The notes: generated by a model from the letters alone, not told the origin. A DNA stretch of 64,000 nucleotides from Niameybacter massiliensis (GCF_001282685.1 NZ_LN875035.1:2280001-2344000); one strand, 5' to 3'; positions 6,710-15,910 are shown, counted from the first letter of the stretch. Program-made: numbers and translations.

Positions 6710-7561
6710 CTATTTTTTCCATTTTAATATGCCACATTTTTCAAATAATTTTTGTGCATTTTGTCCCATCACCTGTTCTTTCTCTTCTTTTGTCAAATCA
6801 GCAAGACTAGGCTCATACCGTGAGATTGGCAAAAGTGGATAATCTGTTCCAAAAAAGACTTTTTCTAATATTCCTATTTCTCTTATGACTTTATAGATAG
6901 CTCTGTCATATAAAAATACACCTGCTGCTGTATCATAATACACATTTTTAAAGGCTTCTTTAAGTTCTTTCATGAGTTCATAAAAGATTAAACCACCTCC
7001 AAAATGCGCAAGAATAATAGGAATTTCTTGATGATGTCTAATAAAGTTCTCAATACTCTTAAGTGCTATACTTGTTTTGCCTGCATAATCATGTCCTACA
7101 AGTTCATTAGCATGTAACAAAATAGGGAGCTGATACGCTATAGCAGCTTCCTTAAGCTCTGTCTTATGGAGATTTTCAAGATCCATATGTTGGCCTTCTG
7201 GAAATAGTTCACCAATTCCTCTAAGACCACCTTTGTAACAACGCTCAATTTCCTGAATCATATCCTTATGCCCTGCTCTAAACGTCATAAACCCTATTAA
7301 TTCTTCTGGATACTTTTTGACCATTTCCATTGTATAATCATTCACATACCTGCAAAGGCCCATATCTTGAAATGAGAACCCAAACACTACTCCTTTATCA
7401 AACTGATGACTTTGCAAATGTTCAACTACTTGTTCTGCTGTTGCAAACTTATTATGTGGTGTTTCTGAAAGTAATTTGAAGTAGGGTTCTTTTTCAGCTA
7501 TTTTTTTCCAATCACGAATAAGTTCAGGCGGAGTAATATGAATATGGGTATCTATTTTCAT
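6710..7561 (-). CDS. Amidohydrolase family metal-dependent hydrolase (Amidohydro_2)
   Basis: A 283-residue TIM-barrel hydrolase of the amidohydrolase superfamily. Metal-site residues are visible in order: DTHIHI with H6 and H8 on strand 1, H150 in ILLHAN, H186 in ILAHFGGG, and D240 in FFGTDYPLL. This pattern fits the Amidohydro_2 (ACMSD/isoorotate-decarboxylase-like) group, which acts on C-N, C-C or ester bonds; the substrate cannot be told from sequence. There is no signal peptide, so it acts in the cytoplasm. It lies 12 bases after the lipoprotein-like gene at 7573-8751, suggesting co-transcription with the ABC exporter operon upstream. The start is supported by AAGGAGAAAATTA before the ATG. 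Confidence 0.88.
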   Translation of the reverse strand: MKIDTHIHITPPELIRDWKKIAEKEPYFKLLSETPHNKFATAEQVVEHLQSHQFDKGVVFGFSFQDMGLCRYVNDYTMEMVKKYPEELIGFMTFRAGHKDMIQEIERCYKGGLRGIGELFPEGQHMDLENLHKTELKEAAIAYQLPILLHANELVGHDYAGKTSIALKSIENFIRHHQEIPIILAHFGGGLIFYELMKELKEAFKNVYYDTAAGVFLYDRAIYKVIREIGILEKVFFGTDYPLLPISRYEPSLADLTKEEKEQVMGQNAQKLFEKCGILKWKK

Positions 7562-7572
7562 TAATTTTCTCC

Positions 7573-8751
7573 TTAATTTTGTGGTACTACTATTTCACTT
7601 GATGTTGGACCACTTGTCTCAGATGTACTTGTACTAGGCGTACTTATTTCAGGAATTGGAACTTGTTCTGTCGTTCCATTACCTGCTCCTTCTTGTCCAG
7701 TGCCTTCATCCTTTGTTGGTGGTGTATCTGGTATAATAGTCCCACTATTTTGTTCTAATTCTGGCTTTGGAGGTAAGATGCTATAGGGATTCTCTATCAC
7801 CTTCATAACTTCTTCTGGTGTAATAAGGAAACTTGCATCAATACCTTCAATATAGATTTTATTCGTCTTTTCTTTTAAGGTAAAGCCTTGATTTAAAACT
7901 TCTTTAAAACCAGGTAACAGGCTTTCATTCATTTGCTTTAACAAAATAGGCAGTATAAGCGCTTTATTTGTAGTTTCTTCAACCATAGCATATGTATCTT
8001 GACCTTTTTGTAAGGTATCAATATAGGTAGTGAAGAAGGCATTCCCGCTTTCATAAATTGCCGTAAATTCTTCTCCCTTTTCGCCTACATTTTTAAAGTT
8101 TTCACTAAAGTTTTTAGCCAGTTCTGTTGCCTTTTCACGCATGGTAACAAAGGTCTGTCTATTAAGGCTTTTCAAATCTTTGAGCAACCCAAAACCATCT
8201 TGTATACTTGCAATAATTTGATCTTCCATATCACTTGCTAACTTTTTGCGTTCATAACGCGTAGGATCTGTTTCATTTTGGTAATACTCATACCCAAAAA
8301 GGAAATAATGCTCCACTAAGTACTCACCAATTATGTTCATATCTTCTACTGTTAGCGTCGCTAATGTAGCCATATCAACTTGACTATTGGTTGCAGCATC
8401 TTCTACCTCTTCTTCAGCTACTATCGGCTCTTCTGTTTCAGCTTTAACCTCTTCTTGTACTACTTCTTTTACAGGTTCCTTTTTTTTAGGTTTTTCTTCT
8501 TTAGGTGGAAGAGGTGGTTTAATCTTCACTTCCTCTACTTTAATCTCTACTTGAGCTTCTTCTTGTGCTTTGGCAATTTCTTTTTCTGCTTCTTTAAACA
8601 TTTCTTTGACTTGTTGTGCAATCAATGCATCTGCAATCGTCTTTTCTCTCTTATTGACTTCAATAACCATATCATTAATGATTTCACTTGCAGTATTTAA
8701 GGAGCAGGTTGCAACGATACACATAACAATTAATTTAATTAAATTTCTCAT
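7573..8751 (-). CDS. Exported, lipoprotein-like protein with Glu/Pro/Lys-rich linker
   Basis: No known family is recognised. Residues 1-22 form a signal peptide (MRNLIKLIVMCIVATCSLN); the VATC tetrapeptide resembles a lipobox with an unusual Thr at -1, so lipid anchoring is possible rather than certain. Next comes a charged coiled-coil-like helix (about 25-70), a low-complexity Pro/Glu/Lys linker (about 70-130), a mainly helical domain (about 130-320), and a Thr/Ser/Pro/Gly-rich tail that ends IVVPQN. The composition suggests a protein spanning or sitting in the cell wall. It follows two ABC-2 permeases by 13 bases, so it probably belongs to that exporter operon. A strong GGAGGA site precedes the ATG. 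Confidence 0.75.
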   Translation of the reverse strand: MRNLIKLIVMCIVATCSLNTASEIINDMVIEVNKREKTIADALIAQQVKEMFKEAEKEIAKAQEEAQVEIKVEEVKIKPPLPPKEEKPKKKEPVKEVVQEEVKAETEEPIVAEEEVEDAATNSQVDMATLATLTVEDMNIIGEYLVEHYFLFGYEYYQNETDPTRYERKKLASDMEDQIIASIQDGFGLLKDLKSLNRQTFVTMREKATELAKNFSENFKNVGEKGEEFTAIYESGNAFFTTYIDTLQKGQDTYAMVEETTNKALILPILLKQMNESLLPGFKEVLNQGFTLKEKTNKIYIEGIDASFLITPEEVMKVIENPYSILPPKPELEQNSGTIIPDTPPTKDEGTGQEGAGNGTTEQVPIPEISTPSTSTSETSGPTSSEIVVPQN

Positions 8752-8764
8752 TTTGTCCTCCTCC

Positions 8765-9538
8765 TTAAATTTTACTCTCTAATTTAAAGTCTTTTTGATA
8801 AGTATGCCATAGGCCAAGTACACCAATAAATAATGCGCCTACAAACAGCATACCATTACGCCACATAAAAGCTTCAAAGCTTAACTGACTTGTAAGTTTC
8901 ATACCATATACAAAGGCTACACTAATTAAAATGCCTAAAACAAGAGAAATAAAGAATGCATACGCTTCCTTATTGGTAATCATGGAGAAGAACATACTCA
9001 TCATTCCTGCAACTACATATAAAAAGAATACTGATATCAATGACATCCCTATTGTTTCAATAGGCCCATAGAAAAAGTTCTTTGCACTTTGTCCAAGCAT
9101 TACTTGAACATGTAGGAAATCTGAACTCCAGCTTGTACTATATGGGAATACTTGATTACATATTAAAAAGTTCATTCCAAATAAACAGATGAAAAAGACA
9201 ATCGTATAGAAGAGCAAGGTTAACCATTTACACAAATACCATTTTCCACGACTTTTACACTTAATCACTTCTAACGCCCCAAAGTTATCGTCAAACATCA
9301 AGCCACACATTAAAAACAAATACAAAGGTAAGTAGATATACACCACACTCATCGTATCATTAAGAATAAGATAAGTTGTCTCTAATGATGAAAAAGTAAT
9401 GGCCGTCATATCAGATAACTGAATATACTTTGCCACGCTGACAACAGCTACAAAGCTAAAAGCCACTAAAGTGAGGCACCATCTGACTACATTGAAACTT
9501 TCTGAGATATTATAGCGCAACATTTTCACTGTAACCAT
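8765..9538 (-). CDS. ABC-2 type exporter permease, second subunit
   Basis: A 257-residue integral membrane protein with six likely transmembrane helices, for example at about 18-36, 67-86, 108-126, 160-184, 193-215 and 225-245. It has no ATPase motif. It overlaps the end of the preceding permease gene by 13 bases, and the ATPase gene lies before that, so the three form one transporter. Permeases of this layout are found in bacitracin, lantibiotic-immunity and similar export systems, but substrate assignment from sequence is not possible. A lipoprotein-like protein follows in the same operon. Confidence 0.8.
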   Translation of the reverse strand: MVTVKMLRYNISESFNVVRWCLTLVAFSFVAVVSVAKYIQLSDMTAITFSSLETTYLILNDTMSVVYIYLPLYLFLMCGLMFDDNFGALEVIKCKSRGKWYLCKWLTLLFYTIVFFICLFGMNFLICNQVFPYSTSWSSDFLHVQVMLGQSAKNFFYGPIETIGMSLISVFFLYVVAGMMSMFFSMITNKEAYAFFISLVLGILISVAFVYGMKLTSQLSFEAFMWRNGMLFVGALFIGVLGLWHTYQKDFKLESKI

Positions 9539-10236
9539 TTTGCCACACCCTTTCTATATAAGCTTCCAGCTAAAATCACCATACATGATACTGCAAAAGT
9601 AATCCCTAATTGCATCATAAGTAACTGTCCCTCTACAACACTTGGCATAATCCATGGAGAGAAAGCAAGTGGTGGGAAATACTTTTCTAAATTTAAATAA
9701 GGGAACGCATAAATAAAGAGTAAATATAATACTTGAGGTGTAATCAGTGGAATATAACGTTTTTGATTCACAAAAGTTAAGCTATAAGCAAGTGATCCAT
9801 AAACTACCCCAAAAACAAAGTTTAATACTACAACCTCGCCAATCATTTTATATGAGTCATAACTTGAAAAACTTCTACACGCTAGCATTAGCAATAAACT
9901 TGGAATAAGTAAAGTAATCCCTGATATTAGATTGTTTACCCACCATCTTTTCAAGGTATAATCTCTTCCCTGATTACGTAGCATAAGAAGTTTCTTGTAA
10001 CCACAATCCTCTTCTAACATGGTCATATTAGAATAGGGTAATGCTGCTAAAAGTGGTGCAATAAAAGGTACGATTAGTGAATGACTTGCTTTAAATGCTT
10101 CTGTAGCTGTGTAGGTCTCATTTTGTAAAATATATACCACTAAGCTTCCTAACATTCCTAAACAGCCTAATACTAGTGCAAACAAAAAACTCCGCTCAGC
10201 TAATCCTCTCTTAAAATCTGTTAGCATCCATCTCAT
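9526..10236 (-). CDS. ABC-2 type exporter permease, first subunit
   Basis: A 236-residue membrane protein with about six hydrophobic helices, beginning MRWMLTDFKRGLAERSFLF and continuing with LFALVLGCLGMLGSLVVYIL (18-37). It overlaps the ATPase gene by four bases (ATGA-type coupling) and the following permease by 13 bases, so translation is probably coupled. Together with the neighbouring subunits it forms an ABC-2 export system in the cytoplasmic membrane. No sequence feature identifies the cargo. Confidence 0.82.
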   Translation of the reverse strand: MRWMLTDFKRGLAERSFLFALVLGCLGMLGSLVVYILQNETYTATEAFKASHSLIVPFIAPLLAALPYSNMTMLEEDCGYKKLLMLRNQGRDYTLKRWWVNNLISGITLLIPSLLLMLACRSFSSYDSYKMIGEVVVLNFVFGVVYGSLAYSLTFVNQKRYIPLITPQVLYLLFIYAFPYLNLEKYFPPLAFSPWIMPSVVEGQLLMMQLGITFAVSCMVILAGSLYRKGVAKWLQ

Positions 10237-10904
10237 ACAACCACCTCTTCTTGAGATTGTTTGCTACGTTTAACAGTTCCTTTAGAGATTTCAAATAAAT
10301 CATCACATAGAACTTGAATATCTTCTTTATTGTGGCTTGCTAAAAGAATTGTTACATTCTTTTCTTTCTTCAAATTAGTAAAAAATACTCGCATTTTCTT
10401 TACACTCTCTTCATCTAAGCCATTCATAGGCTCGTCCAATATAAGGAGCTCTGGACTATTCATAATGGCTTGAGCTATCCCTAGCTTTTGTCGCATTCCT
10501 AAAGAATAAGTGCGTACTGGCTTTTTGTTTTTTGGATCAAGCCCTACAAGTTCCATGCTTTTTTCTAAAGTTTCGATAGATGCCGGTGAGCTAGAAAGTC
10601 CATTTAAAATCTTTAAATTTTTCATACCTGAATAATGAGGAATAAAACCTGGTGTTTCAATCAGTACACCAATTGACTTTGGAAATTGCTTCGCATGTGT
10701 CATGTTTTGATTTTCTAAGAAGATTTCACCTGATGTAGGACGCATAAGTCCTGATATAAGTTTAAATATAACTGTCTTTCCAGAACCATTACGTCCCACA
10801 AATCCATAGATTTTTCCTTTTTCTAGTTCAAAACTTACGTCATTTAAAACTTGTTCTGATTTGAAAGATTTATTTACTTGGTTAAATTTAATATAGTGCG
10901 CCAT
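10233..10904 (-). CDS. ABC transporter ATP-binding protein
   Basis: A 223-residue nucleotide-binding subunit with Walker A GRNGSGKT (37-44), signature YSLGMRQ (133-139), Walker B LLILDEP (153-159) and a switch histidine in ASHNKED. The sequence is closest in style to drug- or bacteriocin-export ATPases (BcrA/CcmA-like). It powers the two downstream permeases. The start is well supported: AAAGGAGG precedes the ATG by seven bases. A second AAGGAGG lies about 20 bases further upstream with no start codon after it, an unexplained duplication. Confidence 0.9.
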   Translation of the reverse strand: MAHYIKFNQVNKSFKSEQVLNDVSFELEKGKIYGFVGRNGSGKTVIFKLISGLMRPTSGEIFLENQNMTHAKQFPKSIGVLIETPGFIPHYSGMKNLKILNGLSSSPASIETLEKSMELVGLDPKNKKPVRTYSLGMRQKLGIAQAIMNSPELLILDEPMNGLDEESVKKMRVFFTNLKKEKNVTILLASHNKEDIQVLCDDLFEISKGTVKRSKQSQEEVVV

Positions 10905-11085
10905 AAATTGCCTCCTTTGGTATACTATGTGCCTCCTTAATTTTACTCTTTACATATGAATATATAATAGAGATTGTATTAATATTTTATAATAGTTTTA
11001 ATATCATATTTCACAATATTTTTATATTTTTCTTGTTTAATTTATTGCTATTTTTTTAATTAAATCATAATTTCAAACTTCATTA

Positions 11086-11114
11086 TTGAATTATTCTGCC
11101 AAATATGTTAATAT
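11086..11114 (+). promoter_or_regulatory. Promoter of tRNA-Pro
   Basis: TTGAAT (11086-11091), 17-bp spacer, TAATAT (11109-11114), about 70 bases before the tRNA on the same strand. Confidence 0.6.
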
Positions 11115-11186
11115 ACATTTCAAAGGGAAAGATGCCTACCCAGTATCTACTCTCATATAAAAATGCCAACCCCCGCACCACTATTC

Positions 11187-11259
11187 CGGAATGTGGCCCA
11201 GGTGGTAGGGCGCCCGTCTGGGGGGCGGGAGGTCGCCAGTTCAAGTCTGGTCATTCCGA
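11187..11259 (+). tRNA. tRNA-Pro, anticodon GGG
   Basis: A 73-nt cloverleaf: acceptor stem CGGAATG/CATTCCG, D stem GCCC/GGGC, anticodon stem CCCGT/GCGGG with loop CTGGGGG and anticodon GGG at 34-36, and T arm GCCAG-TTCAAGT-CTGGT. The discriminator base is A. The C1-G72 pair is typical of bacterial proline tRNAs. CCA is not encoded. It has its own promoter and terminator and lies between two minus-strand operons. Confidence 0.95.
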
Positions 11260-11267
11260 TTCAAAAA

Positions 11268-11301
11268 AAGGAAACCGTATCAATAACGGTTTCCTTTTTT
11301 A
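11268..11301 (+). terminator. Terminator of tRNA-Pro
   Basis: GGAAACCGT pairs with ACGGTTTCC around a 7-nt loop, followed by seven T residues on the plus strand, starting nine bases after the tRNA. Confidence 0.93.
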
Positions 11302-11316
11302 TTTACACTCTTATAC

Positions 11317-11348
11317 AAAAAAGGCATTGCTTCTTAAGCAATGCCTTT
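11317..11348 (-). terminator. Terminator of the Gld-type ABC operon
   Basis: GGCATTGCTT with AAGCAATGCC (11323-11332 and 11336-11345) and a U-run on the minus strand, just after the stop of the DUF4340-like gene. Confidence 0.92.
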
Positions 11349-11361
11349 CATCTTTCTACTT

Positions 11362-12696
11362 TTAAGACTCTCCACTTTCATTAAGTGCACGACAAGAACT
11401 TATAAGCCCAGTCAGACTCCATTCACTGGTTGTATAACTACATTTCCCATCTAATACCATATAAAGTTCACCATCTCCTGTTGGAATAAGTTCTAATTGG
11501 CTTTGTGTTCCATCTATATAATCTATTGTGATTGTAGCAACTTTTTGGAATGCAAATGTCTCTACCACTCCAACGGATGTGGGGCTCATTCCTAATACGC
11601 TTCCTACAATGCGATCAAAGTTTTCTTGATCTAACTGTTCACCAAGTTCAATCACAAATTTTTCATCTTCTGCTTCTATTTGAAGCTTTTTAACATCTTC
11701 TACTTTTGTATCCAAAAATACACTTTGCATTAATGTCTCTGGAGTAATCTCTAACCAATTTAAAGAAGTCTGCATCACTTTATAAATAATATTCGTCTGA
11801 CCATTCATCATATAGAAATCATCACCTTGTCTTGCTACTGTAAGGGTATCTGACTTTCCTTGTGTTGTTGTGTAAGAGAGCGTAGAAACCGGTCTTTCAA
11901 ATCCATAACCGGCTTGTTCCTCCTCTGTGGCATCTACAACAGCAATCTCACTTGCTGTAAGCCCCCACAAGCTATCTGCCCAGCTTGTCACATTATATGT
12001 GTCTAAGCTTGCTTTAAGAGGTGTTTGCATATCATAAGCCGCTAAAACCGTGATTTCTTCATCTTTTTTTTCTTCTGGTCTATATAAAAGTTCTATCTGC
12101 TCCTGCTCTTCATTTTGTAATGTAAGTGTTTCAAACTGCTCACCTGAATCCTGCCCGGGTACAATTTGTTTATCTACAAAATCATAGCGTGTATGTTCTA
12201 GATTGTTAGCTACTGCCCTTTCCACAATATAAACCTGATTATTAAAAAGTGCGTAGTATCCTATACTAGAAGGCGCTTCATTACCAATCTTTATCTCATA
12301 GATTGTATCATCATTTGTAATCATTTGAAGTTGTAACCATGGATTAGATAATCCATATTGTTCAAGTCCTGCTCCTTCATCTAATTCTAACTTTTGCTTC
12401 GCATCTATGTTCATACACTGACTTGTAAATTGACTATATATACTTTCAAGTCGTGGTGCATCTTCTAGTCCTTTTACTTGAAGTACTTCACCACTACGTA
12501 AGAATTCAATCTCCTCACCTAAACTTGTTAACTTTATACTTTTTATCTCTTCTTCTGCTACTTCCCACACACTCTCACTTGTTGTTTCAGCTGCTACTTG
12601 TTCAGTAGGCTCTATATTCCATACCACAACGCCACCTATAACTAATGCCATAAGTGCTACAAGTGCAATCACTAAACCTTTTATTTGCTTACTCAT
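11362..12696 (-). CDS. DUF4340-like membrane-anchored protein of the Gld-type ABC system
   Basis: A 444-residue protein with one N-terminal anchor (about 6-27, GLVIALVALMALVIGGVVVW) and a long extracytoplasmic part. It resembles DUF4340 proteins: repeated beta-rich modules with segments such as LEQYGLSNPWLQLQM and IYEIKIGNEAPSSIGYYA, which match the G-L-x-x-P...IGN.....YY pattern of that family, and VDKQIVPG after it. It is the last gene of a four-gene unit and starts two bases after the GldG-like gene, so co-translation is likely. DUF4340 proteins routinely accompany GldA/F/G-type ABC exporters; their molecular role is not established. Confidence 0.82.
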   Translation of the reverse strand: MSKQIKGLVIALVALMALVIGGVVVWNIEPTEQVAAETTSESVWEVAEEEIKSIKLTSLGEEIEFLRSGEVLQVKGLEDAPRLESIYSQFTSQCMNIDAKQKLELDEGAGLEQYGLSNPWLQLQMITNDDTIYEIKIGNEAPSSIGYYALFNNQVYIVERAVANNLEHTRYDFVDKQIVPGQDSGEQFETLTLQNEEQEQIELLYRPEEKKDEEITVLAAYDMQTPLKASLDTYNVTSWADSLWGLTASEIAVVDATEEEQAGYGFERPVSTLSYTTTQGKSDTLTVARQGDDFYMMNGQTNIIYKVMQTSLNWLEITPETLMQSVFLDTKVEDVKKLQIEAEDEKFVIELGEQLDQENFDRIVGSVLGMSPTSVGVVETFAFQKVATITIDYIDGTQSQLELIPTGDGELYMVLDGKCSYTTSEWSLTGLISSCRALNESGES

Positions 12697-12697
12697 C

Positions 12698-14125
12698 TTA
12701 CTGCCTCCTTTTTCTTCTCACCCATACAGTAAGCCCTACAGCAAGTACTACAACTGGTATAACAATAACAAGTAATACGGTATACATTAATAGACTTCCT
12801 TGATTCAATGTAAATGACCCACCACCTAATACTTTTGGTGCAATATTAAAGACATTCTCTCTCTGTGCTAAGGTGTTAAAGCAAGAAAGCATGTATTCCA
12901 TATTCATTAGTGAACTACTATTTAAGAAATCAGCATAAGTCAACATATCTGACCCAAAAACAATTAATTTAGCCTGGATATCATCTTTAGTATAAACAGA
13001 CTGTGCTGCTACTGTAATAGGCCCACTTAATACGATGTCTTCTATTTTTTGTACCTTTTCATCTACCAACCCTGATGTCTCAGAATAGCTAAGTACTTCA
13101 CTTGTTGTATAGCCCATATTTGTACTAAAAAGTAACTCAACCGGACGTGAGAATGGGAAAGCAATTGGTAAATCTGTACGTGCCATATGCTCGGTGTAAC
13201 TTAAATCTTTAATATCTGCTACGCCATAGAATGCATTATTACTGATGAGTTTATTTGAATTTGTTTCTGCAACTAATCCATTTCCAACACCAATTCCCCA
13301 TGTGGCAAGCCATTCTTCAAGAACCGGTAAATCTGATTGTTCTGAAGATGCAAAATACATGATAACAGGTGTAGATTCTGTATCTTGTCTCATGAATTGA
13401 TTTAGTTTAACTATATCTTCTTCCGTATAATCCCTTAACGGTGCTACAGATACAATTATATCTGTATCTTCTGGTACATCTTCTGTTTGTAGCATGATTT
13501 GTTTCACTTCAAAGCCGTTCTTTTCAAGAATACTTTCAAAGTTACTATCTTCACTTTCTTCATGCCCTGTTAAGAAAGTAACCACTGGCTTATCCTCTGT
13601 TACTACATTCATAATAGCTCCAGTCATAGCATTTTCTGCATTAGAAGAGGTAATACTTGCACCATACCAAGATTGCTGAACGTTAAATATATCATAAACT
13701 GTAAGCTTTTCTGTATTTTCTCCACTTGAGACAACAATATCATTTACATCTACATCCAGGTTTCCATATTGAGAAGCCCATGTAGGATTTGTTACTAAGT
13801 CTACAAATTTCAAGGTAATGTTACTATTATACTTTTCGTACTGCTCAATAACCGACATTGCTTGTTCAAAATACTCTCCACCACTAGCAAAGCTATTTCG
13901 GCTATTCATCACTGTAATTTCTATTTCATTTTCTAATTTAGAGATATAATCAATAGATTCTTGACTAAGTTTAAAGGCTTTATTCGAAGTCAGATCAATT
14001 GTTATTGGATATTTTTCTGTTAATACATAGGCAACGATATTCGTTACAACTAAACATAGGATTACAACTATAGTAATCGCTGTACTTACAAGACCTGTCT
14101 TTTTTTGTGCTGTTAATTTCATCAT
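12698..14125 (-). CDS. GldG-like ABC system auxiliary protein
   Basis: About 475 residues: an N-terminal transmembrane helix (about 12-35), a large extracytoplasmic domain of the ABC_transp_aux/GldG type, and a C-terminal helix (VLLVIVIPVVVLAVGLTVWV) followed by a basic tail RRKRRQ. Typical GldG features are the early LTSNKAFKLSQESIDYI and the segment VVTFLTGHEE. The ATG at 14125 (or the next codon, 14122) is preferred because AGGGGG lies four or seven bases upstream; an ATG at 14143 lies upstream of that site. It overlaps no longer than needed with the permease gene and is part of its operon. The cargo of the system is unknown. Confidence 0.82.
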   Translation of the reverse strand: MMKLTAQKKTGLVSTAITIVVILCLVVTNIVAYVLTEKYPITIDLTSNKAFKLSQESIDYISKLENEIEITVMNSRNSFASGGEYFEQAMSVIEQYEKYNSNITLKFVDLVTNPTWASQYGNLDVDVNDIVVSSGENTEKLTVYDIFNVQQSWYGASITSSNAENAMTGAIMNVVTEDKPVVTFLTGHEESEDSNFESILEKNGFEVKQIMLQTEDVPEDTDIIVSVAPLRDYTEEDIVKLNQFMRQDTESTPVIMYFASSEQSDLPVLEEWLATWGIGVGNGLVAETNSNKLISNNAFYGVADIKDLSYTEHMARTDLPIAFPFSRPVELLFSTNMGYTTSEVLSYSETSGLVDEKVQKIEDIVLSGPITVAAQSVYTKDDIQAKLIVFGSDMLTYADFLNSSSLMNMEYMLSCFNTLAQRENVFNIAPKVLGGGSFTLNQGSLLMYTVLLVIVIPVVVLAVGLTVWVRRKRRQ

Positions 14126-14133
14126 CTTTCCCC

Positions 14134-14844
14134 CTAGCTCCAACGTCTTTTTTCTAATACTCTAATGGTTAAAAAGTTAAAGAAGATTATAATAGATAAG
14201 AAGAAAATAACATCTGCAATATTTAACAGACCTGTTGCAAAATCTTGATAGTGCATATAAAAAGATAAATAGTTACAAATTTCTGTAAGTAGGTTTCCAC
14301 CTAACATATTTCCAACTGAATCAATCAGTAAGAAAAATATCCCAACACCAATGGTCCCAATTGCTGCAATAACTTGACTTTCTGTTAAAACAGACACAAA
14401 CATGCCAGCTGCGCATAAGCTCGCACCTACTAGAAAGAGTCCAAGGCAGTGTCCTAAAAACACTCCTAGCTCTACTGCACCATTCATCATAACAATTCCT
14501 AAATAAACAAAGTTAATGGTTAATGCAAGTATAAAGACTGTTAAAGTCGCAAAATACTTTCCAAGTACTATACCTATTAAACTTACAGGTGCTGTAATTA
14601 AAGCCTGGTCTGTCCTATGCCTTTTCTCCTCACTAAACATTTTCATCGTAAGAAGTGGAGATATAAAAATAACAATTGAAAAAAGTACATTAAACAAATA
14701 ACTAAAATCTGCACTTCCACTATATAATTGATAACCAAAGAAGTAATAACTTGCAATGGCATAAAATATGGCTAAGAAAACATACCCTATCGGTGTGACA
14801 AAATATGAACGTATATCCCTCTTATAAATTGCTAGCATCTTCAC
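14134..14844 (-). CDS. ABC-2 type permease, GldF-like
   Basis: A 236-residue membrane protein with six hydrophobic segments. The start (MKMLAIYKRDIRSYFVTPIGYVF in the protein, residues 1-23) and the short cytoplasmic loop MKMFSEEKRHRTDQALITAP (67-86) match the GldF/NosY-type permease pattern in which E-E-K-x-x-x-T-x-x is conserved. It overlaps the ATPase gene by 23 bases and is followed by the GldG-like and DUF4340-like genes. This is the usual order for such exporters, which are common in Clostridia although named from gliding Bacteroidetes. Confidence 0.88.
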   Translation of the reverse strand: MKMLAIYKRDIRSYFVTPIGYVFLAIFYAIASYYFFGYQLYSGSADFSYLFNVLFSIVIFISPLLTMKMFSEEKRHRTDQALITAPVSLIGIVLGKYFATLTVFILALTINFVYLGIVMMNGAVELGVFLGHCLGLFLVGASLCAAGMFVSVLTESQVIAAIGTIGVGIFFLLIDSVGNMLGGNLLTEICNYLSFYMHYQDFATGLLNIADVIFFLSIIIFFNFLTIRVLEKRRWS

Positions 14845-15835
14845 GACCTCCTACATATTCTTCATCATCTTCTATTATTTCAAAGTCTATTTCCTCCAGC
14901 TTTTCGTAGGTTGGTGTTGTATAATACATAAAGACATCTTCTAATGTAGGTTTATTGTGATGAAGTTCTAAAAGTGGAATATGTGCTTCTGCTAAAATGC
15001 CACTTACCTTCCTCCTTACCGCATCCTCTTCAGTTTGTATATAGTATTCATAAATATCTTCATCCTCAGTCTTTGCATAGCTTACGTGATCTACACCTTC
15101 CATAGAAGCAAGTACATCTTTTATTTTTTCTGCCTCTCCTAAAGCCTGTAGCGTTAAGCGTCTTTCATTTTGTCTCATTTGTACCAGATGACCTGGTGTA
15201 TCATCTGCCACAATTTTACCTTGATTGATAATGATAATCCGATCACATACTGCTTCAATTTCTTGCAAAATATGTGAAGATAGAATAACCGTTCTTGTCT
15301 TAGCTAAATCACTAATTAGCTTTCTAATCTCTATAATTTGTTTAGGGTCCAGTCCTACTGTAGGCTCATCCAAAATAAGAATCGGTGGATTACCTATTAA
15401 AGCATTTGCTAGCCCTACACGTTGCTTATAGCCTTTAGATAAATTTTGGATTAATTTATTCTTTACTTCTTTGATTTGCACAAGTTCACAAATCTCTTCT
15501 AAATGGGCTTTTTTATTCACTTTAACTTTTTTTAAGTCATATGTAAAATTAAGACTTTCCCATACCGTTAAATCCTGATAAAGGGGTGGAATTTCTGGCA
15601 AATAGCCTATTTGCTTTTTTACTTTTTCTGGTTCATGCAGTATATCATGTCCATTAACAGTAATCTTTCCTTCTGTACAAGATAAATAACCCGTAATCAT
15701 ATTCATTGTTGTTGACTTTCCTGCACCATTAGTTCCTAAGAAACCTACAACCTCTCCTTGATTCACAGTAAAACTAATATGATCAACTGCAACTTTTCTT
15801 CCATACTGCTTCGTTACCTCTAACACCTCTAGCAT
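14822..15835 (-). CDS. ABC transporter ATPase, GldA-like
   Basis: A 337-residue nucleotide-binding subunit: Walker A GTNGAGKS (34-41), signature NLSKGYKQRV (131-140), Walker B ILILDEP (152-158) and switch histidine in SSHILQE. A C-terminal extension of about 110 residues, including a DUF4162-like fold and the acidic tail FEIIEDDEEYVGGRED, follows the ATPase core. It begins the four-gene Gld-type operon. AAGGAGG lies nine bases before the ATG. Upstream are three 11-bp-spaced TTGCCAC repeats (15911-15939), likely a binding site for the neighbouring OmpR-type response regulator. Confidence 0.92.
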   Translation of the reverse strand: MLEVLEVTKQYGRKVAVDHISFTVNQGEVVGFLGTNGAGKSTTMNMITGYLSCTEGKITVNGHDILHEPEKVKKQIGYLPEIPPLYQDLTVWESLNFTYDLKKVKVNKKAHLEEICELVQIKEVKNKLIQNLSKGYKQRVGLANALIGNPPILILDEPTVGLDPKQIIEIRKLISDLAKTRTVILSSHILQEIEAVCDRIIIINQGKIVADDTPGHLVQMRQNERRLTLQALGEAEKIKDVLASMEGVDHVSYAKTEDEDIYEYYIQTEEDAVRRKVSGILAEAHIPLLELHHNKPTLEDVFMYYTTPTYEKLEEIDFEIIEDDEEYVGGREDASNL

Positions 15836-15910
15836 TGTGCAAAACCTCCTTCAAATACTTGTGCTTACTCTAGGATAGCTTGTTTATCTCTTTCTTCCTA
15901 GCCAATTTAG

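Noticed and set aside
8380-8700. Plus-strand frame rich in Phe and Leu
   Set aside because: It is the antisense shadow of the Glu/Lys-rich linker of the lipoprotein-like gene.
11105-11365. Plus-strand ORFs running through the tRNA
   Set aside because: They cover tRNA-Pro and its terminator and have no RBS; they are chance frames.
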